A DNA stretch of 23,033 nucleotides from Amphimedon queenslandica (GCF_000090795.2 NW_003546294.1:153590-176622); one strand, 5' to 3'; counted from the stretch's first letter, positions 12,114-20,812 are shown. The notes: generated from the letters alone by a model not told the origin. Made by a program: numbers and translations.

Positions 12114-12390
12114 ATACAGAGGAAGAAAGAATTGTGTCTTGAATTATTTAAAATTGATATTTTATTTTTGTGTATGCACATGTAGGATTGTAGGCTAGCA
12201 TTTAAATGTGAACCATAGGATTAATCAATATTATAGCTAATGCAAGCTGCCAGTTTTACTGATTTATAATCTGAGAGAACAAGAGAATATTTATAGTCTA
12301 CGATATACCTCAACTCTCAGTCTGTTGAAACTTCACCCTTACTGAGTATCATTTACGTAGCAGCTGCCATTTGCGACCAGTTCCATCATG
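11733..12390 (-). pseudogene. Degenerate copies of P2X-like gene exons 4 and 5
   Basis: Minus-strand remnants of the gene at 16457-17883. The last exon (TM2 region) is present twice, near 11747-11915 and 11945-12113; both carry TATAG in place of TAAAG, which creates an in-frame stop after FSSLLL, and a deletion removing the LLTLT segment. A fragment of exon 4 lies at about 12300-12390 (GTGRKWQLLRK-type reading). The exons encoding TM1 and the ectodomain are absent, so this can never have been a complete copy. Confidence 0.82.
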
Positions 12391-12517
12391 CTTTATTTCA
12401 ATAATAACAATGTTATAAAAACAAAAAGAAAACAACAACTAAAGAAAAATAAACCTAAAACAAACACAAAAATAACCAGTACCTACAAATTTTATTATAA
12501 ATACAACCTTTTTGTAA

Positions 12518-14467
12518 TTAATATAAAGTTGGAAACTCTGCTACATGACGGTCTAGCCCTGACTGCTTACTCCAATTCTTACTTCTATTTCTGTCATATC
12601 TATTAAACGTACCTCTTGCAAATTCGTAAAGGGTGATAAAATTATCCTCCTTTATCATTCTATCCAGAACATCTTTTTCAGTGCTGACATTTTGACGTCT
12701 CAAGAGTAAATGTTTCAATTTTTTCTTACTATTAATAGACAGAGCATCACCGAATACCAAATCCATTGGTGTAAATGAGCAATGAAGCCAGAGATGGGTG
12801 AGATTACCGTATAGTGCTGGATCCACTGGTAGTTCGATAACTTTGATTGGTGTACAATTAATAATAAGAACAGAAAGTTTCTGGCATTTCTGAAGAATGC
12901 TTTCAAGCCCTTCAATATTGTACGACTTGAGTGAAGCAATACATGCAGCAAATCCAATATTGACTCCCAGATATAAAAGAGACTCCAGATTTGATATCAT
13001 TGAAAGCAAATGTTGACTAATAAAATAATCTAATTCTTCAGTTTCAGTAGCATCAACGACGTGAAGACCTTTGAGTCTGGTCATTCTCTTAATGTGACCA
13101 ATAACCCTTTCCTTTACTGCCAATTCTCTATCAGTTAGGACTCTTAATGGATGTTTACCAGCCTGTGAGTTGGAGTTAAGTGGTGAGAGAGAGCAGCATT
13201 TGACTAATAAATATTCCAAATATTTCATTTTCGACAAAAGGCTCCAAAAATGCTCTACATCAAAGTTGACGCTTACTCTGGAGCTACTAGAGAAACAAGA
13301 CACATCCAATCCTCTTAGTTTGAGGCAGTGTACAGATAATGGGACCATGTAAGCGTTAAGACAATCGGATATAATACTTCCCTTCAAACTGACCTCCAAT
13401 ACGTTAGGGGTATCCTTGACAATTATACGAAAGGACTCTAGTGATACGGTTACGCAAGAAAATCCAAGTACGGTGATGTTAACTCCATATTGACTGTTAT
13501 AAACTGACAGGCCAGGAGTGACAGCTTCATCTTTAAAAACAGCATATCTTTGGCTAACATCATTATTCATTGGCGTGATCAAATCCCTCATTGTAACCAA
13601 TAGCTCCCCATTAACAGTCATAGCAACAGATTCGGAGCTATTGGGGCCAATTTCGACCGAGTACTGGGGTATGTCATAAAAATCAAAGTTCAAAGGTCGG
13701 CGATATTTCCTATAAGCTGCAAAATAAGCAGAATGATTTATATTCGGAAAATGGTGTATATTCCTGGACCAATATGTCTCGTTATAAACTGAAATGACAA
13801 TAAATGTTTGTGGCAAGCAGTTGTTTAACAACCATTTCTCAAACAGTTTTACTGGTTCAGAATACATGTAATTATAAACCAGTACAACTTTTTTTAGCTT
13901 AGCAAAAATTTTGAAATATTTGTCCAAAGAAAAAGGCAACTCGTAAGCAAAAGTGAGGCTTAAGAACTGCAAATGGTGTAAATCTGAATAAATCTTCTTC
14001 AAAGCAAAGACAGAAATTTGAAACCCATAAAGATTTAAACTAGAAATGTTATCAGATCCAAGAAGCATTTCTTGATATTTACTGAATGGTAGTTCTCCCC
14101 TTAAACTCAGTGACTGCACATGTGGGCGACATGTTTGTAAAGCCGACTTGATGAATGGAGCATTTGTATTATGATAAGCATGATCAATGAAAACGTTTCT
14201 CCACAAATGGGGATCAGAACATATCATGTAGAGTCTTCTATTGACTAATCTAAGGGACATCTTGTCCCTTAGTGAGAGCATCATGCATATCTCATGTATT
14301 ACCTCATTTGGCAGTAAATCAAGCTGATTTGCAGCAGATTGGTTCACAGTAATGATAGAAGGTTCTGAGTCATCGTCAAAATCACCATCAGACTTGTCAT
14401 CGAAGAGAGAAAGATCAAATTTAAGTCTTTTACAGCAAGATTCACCTTCAGCTTCGCCTTCAGCCAT
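12518..14467 (-). CDS. Intronless F-box protein with leucine-rich region
   Basis: Single exon of 649 residues. The start is ATG 14467-14465, giving MAEGEAEGESCCKRLKFDLS; upstream codons in frame have no ATG. An acidic N-terminus (FDDKSDGDFDDDSEPS) precedes an F-box at about residues 49-93: LDLLPNEVIHEICMMLSL, then KMSLRLVNRRLYMICSDPHL with LWRNV. F-boxes bind Skp1 and place the protein in an SCF ubiquitin ligase that selects substrates through the C-terminal part. Residues 100-620 contain irregular Leu-rich segments (VQSLSLRG, ISSLNLYG, LQFLSLTF, VLEVSLKG, HCLKLRGLD, LKGLHVVD, LTHLWLHC), consistent with a degenerate LRR array, so FBXL-like. The substrate is unknown and no orthologue is recognised. 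It lies between the two copies of the duplicated NF-YA block and shares a 148-bp promoter with NF-YA. Confidence 0.87.
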   Translation of the reverse strand: MAEGEAEGESCCKRLKFDLSLFDDKSDGDFDDDSEPSIITVNQSAANQLDLLPNEVIHEICMMLSLRDKMSLRLVNRRLYMICSDPHLWRNVFIDHAYHNTNAPFIKSALQTCRPHVQSLSLRGELPFSKYQEMLLGSDNISSLNLYGFQISVFALKKIYSDLHHLQFLSLTFAYELPFSLDKYFKIFAKLKKVVLVYNYMYSEPVKLFEKWLLNNCLPQTFIVISVYNETYWSRNIHHFPNINHSAYFAAYRKYRRPLNFDFYDIPQYSVEIGPNSSESVAMTVNGELLVTMRDLITPMNNDVSQRYAVFKDEAVTPGLSVYNSQYGVNITVLGFSCVTVSLESFRIIVKDTPNVLEVSLKGSIISDCLNAYMVPLSVHCLKLRGLDVSCFSSSSRVSVNFDVEHFWSLLSKMKYLEYLLVKCCSLSPLNSNSQAGKHPLRVLTDRELAVKERVIGHIKRMTRLKGLHVVDATETEELDYFISQHLLSMISNLESLLYLGVNIGFAACIASLKSYNIEGLESILQKCQKLSVLIINCTPIKVIELPVDPALYGNLTHLWLHCSFTPMDLVFGDALSINSKKKLKHLLLRRQNVSTEKDVLDRMIKEDNFITLYEFARGTFNRYDRNRSKNWSKQSGLDRHVAEFPTLY

Positions 14468-14615
14468 TGTTAATACTTGATACACGAGAACTCACATGGT
14501 ATAGAACTCACATGGTATATTGCGCATGCGCACAAATAACAAATCCACGCCCTTTTTATAACAACAAACCCCGCCCAAGTGTCATTAGTAATGATTAGTG
14601 CCCGCCCTTAAGAAA
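14468..14615. promoter_or_regulatory. Bidirectional promoter, F-box gene / NF-YA, with NRF1-type palindrome
   Basis: 148 bp between divergent start codons. It contains the perfect palindrome TGCGCATGCGCA (14521-14532), a CCCCGCCC box near 14570, and an exact 16-bp tandem direct repeat GAACTCACATGGTATA at 14488-14503 and 14504-14519. Confidence 0.6.
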
Positions 14616-16300
14616 ATGGCGTCAGAACAGCAACAACAAGAGGCTCTTGCTGGTCTCATTAGCGAGGTACTGAGCATTTTATTATTCTTTTCTGATGAGT
14701 TATTTATTTATTCATTCTATAGAACGCATCTGAGGTGGCTATTCTTCAAGCTCTACAAAGTGCACTCGCGGAAAATGCTCTTTTTACTTCTTCCCTTGAG
14801 AAAGGAGCTGATCCTACCAACATTGCTAACCTACTATCCTCACTCAATAGCTTACAAGCAACTCAAATGCTAATGGTAATTAGTTATTAATGAATAGAAA
14901 TAATTTCAAATTTCATGAATTTAAAAATTTTATTTCCTTAGATGGTGCCAGGTGCTGCTGGGGCTCTCAATGCTTTATCCAGGTTCCCATTGAATAATGG
15001 AGGAGAGATTGTAGAAGAAGAGCCATTGTATGTCAACGCTAAGCAATATCACCGGATCCTAAAGAGAAGACAAGCAAGAGCAAAACTAGAGGCCGAGGGT
15101 CGAATACCGAAATCAAGACAAGTGAGGAGGGATGGACTTACTGAAATTGGTTCCAATTTTTTCATTGAAAGTTTGAGCCGATTCAAAATTAATAACTTGC
15201 ATGTACAATGCATGCCAATTGCTTCATCAAAACACTCCCTTTGTATTACATGTAGATATTATTTTTTACTGCCCTTAACCATGAGTTTTTCTCTTTCATT
15301 TCAGAAATATCTACACGAGTCAAGACACCTTCATGCTCTGAATAGGAACAGAGGACAGTATGGTCGGTTTCAAAAAGGAAACGTGCTACCTCAACCTAGT
15401 GGAGTCTCTTCAGCTTCTTCATCCAGTGCATCATCTTCTAATCCTTTGCAAAAAACCTCTTCTACTTCAATTGGTGCTTCAAGCAGTGCTACTCTACCAA
15501 TACACCATAGCACTCCTTCAAGTAATGGCCAGTTTAATACTATCAGTAATAATATTCGACATCAGTCCTCAAGTTCTTTTCAAGGCAGTGTAATCCATGA
15601 TAAGAGTGTTTTTGATATTACTAGTAATAATGCTACTATGACTAATAATGGAATGACTAACACTGGTAGAGTTTATATCAGTACAACTGGAGCTGGCATA
15701 CCTTCAACCTCACACACAAGTAATGATGCTAGGCTATCAGTGACGCCTAATGCAAGTCTTCCCTCTAGCACTCCAGTCATTGTGATACCACCACCTCCTG
15801 TTGGCACTCAACAGACCACTGAATCTAACTCTACCATTAAATCGTCTACTACTAATATCCAAGGAGGATTAGGTAGTGTGGTAAATCCTTCTACTAGCAT
15901 TCAAGGAGGATTAGGTAGTATAGTAAATCCTTCTACTAGCAATCAAGGAGGATTAGGTGGTATAGTAAATCCTTCTACTAGCATTCAAGGAGGATTAGGT
16001 GGTATAGTAAATCCTTCTACTAGCATTCAAGGAGGATTAGGTGGTGTAATAAATCCTTCTACTACCATTCAAGGAGGATTAGGTGGTGTAATAAATCCTT
16101 CTACTACCATTCAAGGAGGATTAGGTGGTATAGTAAGTCCTACTAGCATACAAGGAGGATTGGGTGGTGTAATAAATCCTTCCAGTTCTGGTGGCAATGT
16201 ATCAGGAGGTGGGCCTAAGCAAGGCAATGATGATGTAGAGGAAGCATTACGAGGTCTAATGGACAATGGTCTGCTTGATCTTCCATTCTTTACTTTATAA
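14616..16300 (+). CDS. NFYA: NF-YA (CCAAT-binding factor subunit), with long repeat-bearing tail
   Basis: Four exons, 14616-14666, 14723-14875, 14942-15121 and 15305-16300, give 459 residues. Helix A1, which docks on NF-YB/NF-YC, is EEPLYVNAKQYHRILKRRQA with RAKLEAEGRIP (about 94-125). The DNA-reading helix A2 is KYLHESRHLHALNRNRG followed by QYGRF (129-150). Known NF-YA reads SRHRHAMARKRGEGGRF here, so SRHLH, NRNR and QYGRF are departures at usually invariant places; GRF is kept. NF-YA inserts into the minor groove at CCAAT boxes as part of a trimer. Unlike vertebrate NF-YA (about 347 residues, domain near the C-terminus, Gln-rich N-terminus), this protein has no Gln-rich region but a 309-residue Ser/Thr/Asn-rich tail, including eight 14-residue repeats, ending in NDDVEEALRGLMDNGLLDLP. 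The intron 15122-15304 is 183 bp with no in-frame stop, so retention would insert 61 residues between A1 and A2. Confidence 0.92.
15854..16186 (+). repeat. Coding minisatellite, 8 units of 42 bp in NF-YA exon 4
   Basis: Eight head-to-tail units of 42 bp (the seventh is 39 bp) encode variants of SIQGGLGGIVNPST (protein residues about 312-422). Unit drift is ordered: GSVVNP, GSIVNP, GGIVNP, then GGVINP, suggesting stepwise expansion of neighbours. The degenerate duplicate at 10775-11586 has none of it. Confidence 0.95.
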
Positions 16301-16369
16301 ACAGTCATTCATATATTACCAATAGCAGTTAATGTAATAGAAACATGTTTTTGTAATGTATTTCATTCA

Positions 16370-16394
16370 TTTATTTGTAAAAATCATTTTTATT
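16370..16394 (-). terminator. Candidate polyadenylation signals of the P2X-like gene
   Basis: Two minus-strand AATAAA hexamers (16370-16375 and 16389-16394) lie 63-88 nt past the stop codon at 16457-16459. They sit inside the probable NF-YA 3' UTR, so the two convergent transcripts probably overlap. Confidence 0.5.
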
Positions 16395-16456
16395 TAATCG
16401 ACTCAGTGTTACAAAAATTGATTTGGCTAGTCCAGTAGAATTATGATATGAATGGT

Positions 16457-17883
16457 TCAATTTTTCTTCTTAATGTCCCCACTCTCGTCATACACATGTT
16501 TCCTGTATAGCATCCTATTAGGTAGTAGATATAATGCCACAGTGTCTATTATGGTGGCAGTCAATGTGAGGAGACCAACTCCTGATACTAGCTTTAGTAA
16601 TAAACTGGAGAAAGAGAACATGCCTATACAGGGAAAGAAAGAATTATGCCTCGAATTATCTAAAATTGATATTTCATTTTTGTGTATGCACGTGGAAGGC
16701 TGCAAAAAAAAGCTTTTGCTGATTAATCATTTGAGAATATTTATAATCTATATACCTAAACTCCCAGTCTGTTGAAACTCCACTCTCACTGAATATCGTT
16801 TACGTAGCAGCTGCCATTTGCGACCGGTTCCATCATCAGAGTGAGGAGGCATAGCTGGAAGTAACTGCTTTGAATTGTAATCCATATAAGGAATGTGTCT
16901 GACTTGATAAGAATACTCAATATCACTGGAGAGGAGAAAGAGAGAAAAAAATGAGAGAAAGGAAAACACAAAAGGAAGGTTAATAGATTAATGCAGAATT
17001 AAAATTTCATTTTGTGTCAACTTCAATTTTTTAGTATTTATTAAAATGCATTACCTGGTCCCGAACCATGTATTAAACCAGTTTTGATAATAAATTGATA
17101 CAATTATGACCACTCCTCTTTGTCTGATACTCTGTCCTTTGGCATTCAGAGCATCGCTGGGTTCATCCAGTCCAGACACGCCTCCAGCCTCTAATAGCTC
17201 CTGTAATGTGATTTTATCTGGTTTTCCAGGAATGCTCAATTTTCTAATTAATGCCCCTCTAGAATCTAACAAGTACCCAATCATCTGACGCTTCGAGGCA
17301 GCGAGTTGATCACGCCCACTACCAAAACGAGACGCCACAACGGCATGATCAACTTTAACGAGAACATGTTCCGGACCCAGTGTGAAATATTGAGTTTCGT
17401 TGATCCCCTCAAACTCATCGCTGTCAGGGGAGAGACTCAGAGACGCCTGTAGCTTGTCTTTAGCAAAAGTCATGATAGAGAGAGAGCGTGACTCGACTGG
17501 CCAGTTTAATTCATGCGGTGTCTCATAATAGCAGGATATATTATTAGTTATTGAGTGATTACTGGTACAATAGGATAGAGAGGACGCATTCAGCAATGGA
17601 AGATCATCTGATACTACAGCACGTACAAAACCGACTGGTTTAGAATCAATCTGATATTAAGAGAGGAAGCTATGCGTTATGATTTAAATTGTATGATTTT
17701 ACCTCGAGGTATCCTTTATTGTAGAGTATCTCAACCAGTGTGTAAAGTATGATGAGACCAGCAAGAATATAATAAAACAAACCTAGTCTAAAAATAGACT
17801 ATATTATGACTAAATAAGCCTAAATCTCTAGATTACCTGTAATCCTTTAGAACTACATACTTATAAGTGACATAATTTAACAT
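16457..17883 (-). CDS. Divergent P2X-like two-transmembrane channel protein
   Basis: Five minus-strand exons, 17837-17883, 17703-17787, 17055-17650, 16756-16925 and 16457-16623, join in phase to 354 residues. The N-terminus MLNYVTYKYVVLKDYRLGLF includes T-x-K at the place of the conserved P2X cytoplasmic TxK/R site, then TM1 (LGLFYYILAGLIILYTLVE) and NKGYLEID, echoing P2X KKGYQ-D. The ectodomain (about 45-295) has four Asn glycosylation sequons. Near its end, ITLQELLEAGGV, RGVVIIVSIYYQNW, IEYSYQVRHIP and LLRKRYSVRVEFQQTGSLG follow in the same order as P2X GDIFRxxG, GGVxGIxIxWDCDLD, YSFRRLD and LIKxYGIRFDI. TM2 is GMFSFSSLLLKLVSGVGLL and onward to LYLLPN, then a short charged tail. Missing are the P2X NFR motif, the TKxKG lysines and the ten ectodomain cysteines (only two seen), so ATP gating is doubtful. 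Assignment rests on topology and remembered motifs; it may be a separate P2X-related family. Confidence 0.75.
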
Positions 17884-18076
17884 AATTAAGAGTTAAGTCC
17901 TTGTTAAGCACTCGTTGCTAAGACCCTTTGAGAAAATAACGAAAGAAAGTAAATACCACGTGATTTCCGTACACTCCCGGATACGGTATTTAATTTTGAC
18001 ACCGCCCAAATCTGGAATATTTTCCGTGTGACAATTTGTATTTTCAAAGGTGGTGTCTCACGTGATCCTTTTTCAC
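17884..18076. promoter_or_regulatory. Bidirectional promoter, P2X-like / STT3B, with E-boxes
   Basis: 193 bp between divergent start codons. CACGTG occurs at 17957-17962 and 18059-18064; the second is in TCACGTGA, 12 bp before the STT3B ATG, matching the palindrome in the CKAP5/NRM promoter. Confidence 0.55.
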
Positions 18077-19326
18077 ATGGCGGACGAAGGCTCCATAGTT
18101 GAAGTGACCGAACTAAAAGCAGCTAGTACTGCAGCCGAGGAGGAGAGGGAGGGAAAAGACAAAAAAGAACAAGAAACGGGAAAAGTTTTATATGATGCCT
18201 CGCATCAGCAAAAGACTGCGGACCTACTGGATGGGGCTCAATCATTGATCACAGTCGTCGTACTCTGCCTGTGCTGTATTGCTTCATTCTCCAGTCGTTT
18301 GTTTGCTGTCATTAGATTCGAATCAATCATACATGAGTTTGATCCATGGTAAGAAAATTGCATACAATTACCATTAAAAATTAAATAAATAGATAATAAT
18401 TATTTACATGTTAAAAATATGGTCGTATATACATATACAGTGACACCATTGTTCGATAAAGATTATAAATACATGTAATTTATTGGCAATAATTAGTTTT
18501 TATTTGTAGGTTTAACTATCGATCAACACATTACATGTCTGAGCATGGCTTCTATGATTTCCTCAACTGGTTTGATGACAGAGCATGGTACCCCCTGGGG
18601 AGGATTGTTGGAGGAACAGTACGTAACACATTATTTTTATTTATTATTTCAAATAATTATTTCTTTTAAGGTATATCCTGGTCTAATGGTCACGTCAGGG
18701 TTCATACATTTTGTACTTAATTCTCTCAATATTTCAGTTCACATTAGAGATGTCTGTGTGTTCCTTGCACCAACCTTCAGGTAGTACTACATGTTTTTAT
18801 ACTTAATTCACACACAAAAACTGCAAGATTTTATCATCCTTTGTTTTAATGTGTATAGTGTAAAATTATTATTATTATTATTATTATTATTATCATTATT
18901 ATTATTATCATTATTCTCTAGCTATTTATTTTGTTTATTTTCACTTTCAATGTGGTATAATTAATGTATTTGTTTCTCTCTTAGTGGTTTTACTTCCATT
19001 GCAATGTTTCTCTTCACTCGTGAGGTTTGGAACACAAGAGCTGGTTTGTTCAGCGCCTGTTTCATTGCCATTGTACCTGGTAAGAAAAAAAAACAGCTGG
19101 AGGAAATGTACATGTGTATGATAATTTAGGTTACATTTCAAGATCTGTTGCTGGCAGCTACGATAATGAAGGAATTGCCATTTTTGCATTGATGTTCACA
19201 TACTTCTTATGGATGAAATCAGTAAAGACAGGATCTGTATTCTGGGCAGCTGCTACTGCTCTCTCCTACTTCTACATGGTAACATACATTTGTATTTGAA
19301 AATTATTGCACTCTCTCTTCTCCCTT

Positions 19327-19376
<50 letters not shown>

Positions 19377-20051
19377 GTGTCTGCTTGGGGTGGTTATGTC
19401 TTCATTATTAATCTTATTCCATTACATGTTCTTGTTCTAATGATAATTGGTCGGTTCTCTAACAGAGTATTAGTTGCTTACACAACTTTCTATATAGTTG
19501 GACTTGTATTCTCAATGCAAGTATGTGTAACGTAGTAATACGGTCAATATTACTGTGTGTTAAAGCTTTTAATATGACAGCCAGTATTGTTTGTGATTTG
19601 TATTGGCTGCTTTTTGGCTGATTGCTGCCAAAAAAAGAAAGAATTACTATTTTTAACTTGGCATATGTCTTGCTTTCTTTGTGACTAGGTCCCATTTGTT
19701 GGATTTCAACCAATTAGGACCAGTGAACATATGGCAGCAGCTGGTAAGAGAATTACATGTACATGTACATGTTATTACTATTACTACTACTACTCACTCT
19801 TCTTTACTCTCTCTTCCTTCCCCTTTTTTCCCCTCTTCTCTCTCTCTCTCCCCAGGCATGTTTGCTCTCTCCATAGCGTACAGTTTCTTGAAGTATGTTC
19901 AAGGGCGTGTCACATGGAGACAGTTCAGGCAGTTGTTTATTGTGTCAGTGATAGTATCAGCTGGTCTAGTGTTTGCAGCTGTAGTGGGTCTCACTTATGC
20001 TGGAGTCATTGCTCCTTGGAGTGGAAGATTCTATTCACTTTATGACACAGG
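18077..20051 (+). CDS. STT3B: STT3B, catalytic subunit of oligosaccharyltransferase, 5' part (partial)
   Basis: Eight exons, 18077-18348, 18510-18618, 18671-18780, 18985-19079, 19130-19278, 19377-19520, 19689-19743 and 19856-20051, give 376 residues; phase 2 at the last donor shows the gene continues. An acidic/charged cytosolic head of about 55 residues precedes the first membrane helix ([20 protein letters not shown]). Conserved landmarks: [20 protein letters not shown] with the first-loop Asp of the active site, [54 protein letters not shown] with the second acidic motif, [36 protein letters not shown] and [30 protein letters not shown] and the long head favour STT3B over STT3A. The enzyme transfers the lipid-linked glycan to Asn-X-Ser/Thr in the ER lumen; STT3B handles sites skipped during translocation. 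SVSEHQP and WWDYG should lie right of the window. The start at 18077 gives MADEGS; an in-frame GTG at 18050 is not preferred. Confidence 0.93.
18865..18914. repeat. (ATT)n microsatellite in an STT3B intron
   Basis: About 16 ATT units interrupted twice by ATC, in the intron 18781-18984. Confidence 0.9.
19329..19374 (+). repeat. (TC)23 microsatellite forming a splice-acceptor pyrimidine tract
   Basis: An uninterrupted 46-bp TC run ends directly at the AG (19375-19376) before STT3B exon 6 (19377-19520). Confidence 0.95.
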
Positions 20052-20373
20052 GTGAGGCAGAAGGTTGAAAGCTTTGAATTTAATTTATGATATCAACCCA
20101 CACATTGTCATGGCAAGTTCTCACTTGCAAAAAAGAAACATGTCAGATATGGAAAAATATGGAAGAATATAGAATATTATAGTATATTTGTAATACAGTT
20201 TGTTTCCATTACTGTCACCAGATCCCTAACTTGATCTTTGTGCCAGAATATCTATCAGAAATTCTTTCACCACAATTAATGTTGGGTGTAGTCTGGTCAC
20301 TCCCCTTCTGCAAGAGGGAAGGTCTGGTGACACTGCTCAAGAATTTTTTCTTGCAGAAAGGAATGCAATAGTA
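20052..20373. other. Left part of the large STT3B intron, no gene seen
   Basis: Follows the exon 8 donor GTGAGG. It contains TCTGGTGACACTGCT (20323-20337), whose reverse complement occurs at 22553-22567, hinting that older repeat sequence frames the nested elements between. No further STT3B exon (no SVSEHQP reading) was found. Confidence 0.5.
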
Positions 20374-20727
20374 CAGTACATCCTCGATTATCCGTACCTC
20401 TTTTATCCGAACCCTCGTTTATCCAAACGCATGGCTGTCTCTAATGCACATGCTCAGACTAGTTAATTTATTAATAACCGGTTAAAATGGCTACTGGAGC
20501 AAGGAGTTCACGGAGCTTAACCAAGAGGAAGGCCATTAAAGAGAAGCCTGAGATGGTTTGCGAGTTAGAGAAAGGAAAGTCATGCACATTTATTCTTCAA
20601 AAAAGTATAGGATAGGTCGGTCTACTGTATTCTGCGTTGCATTTCACTTATTCAGACTATTTCAGCTATCTGAACATCTCTCCCAATAGAAGTGCACAGA
20701 GGTGTTCAGATAATCGAGGACGTACTG
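20374..20727 (+). mobile_element. pogo/Tigger-type element relic (354 bp) with CENP-B-like N-terminal fragment
   Basis: Terminal inverted repeats CAGTACATCCTCGATTATC (left) and CAGTACGTCCTCGATTATC (right, other strand) match at 18 of 19 positions and are flanked by TA on both sides (20372-20373, 20728-20729), the pogo/Tc1 target duplication. Inside, from ATG 20485, MATGARSSRSLTKRKAIKEK leads to LEKGKSCTFILQKS, and a shifted frame continues KYRIGRSTV. This matches the start of pogo-family transposases (CENP-B-type helix-turn-helix, KRK...LEKGKS...GRSTV). The rest of the transposase is missing, so it is an internally deleted, frame-shifted, non-autonomous copy. Confidence 0.82.
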
Positions 20728-20812
20728 TACTTATTTTAGTTACTAGGCAAATGTAAAACATTAAGGGGCAAGCAAAACGATTAACATTTTTTGATTAGCA
20801 ATGTACATGTAC

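Larger units (their letters stand above)
10727..12390. repeat. Segmental duplication, degenerate copy of about 14564-16840
   Basis: This block repeats, in the same order and orientation, the NF-YA 5' flank, parts of its exons and introns, its 3' UTR, and the 3' part of the convergent P2X-like gene. The intact counterpart begins about 3.84 kb to the right. Long identical stretches occur in exon 2 (near 10868 and 14776) and exon 3 (near 11104 and 15031). The copy has lost most of exon 1, the end of exon 2, and the serine-rich and tandem-repeat part of exon 4. Confidence 0.88.
14564..16840. repeat. Segmental duplication, intact (source) copy
   Basis: Counterpart of 10727-12390. This side keeps open frames for both NF-YA and the P2X-like gene, so it is the functional and presumably ancestral copy. 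The right limit is in P2X-like exon 4, near TTGCGACCGGTTCCATCAT (about 16817). Confidence 0.85.

Noticed and set aside
15360..15593. Alternative-frame reading inside NF-YA exon 4
   Set aside because: Off-frame shadow of the conserved KYLHESRH reading.
19681..20055. Two overlapping plus-strand open frames around STT3B exons 7-8
   Set aside because: Both run through the TC-rich intron; splicing 19743 to 19856 gives the conserved AAAGMFAL reading.
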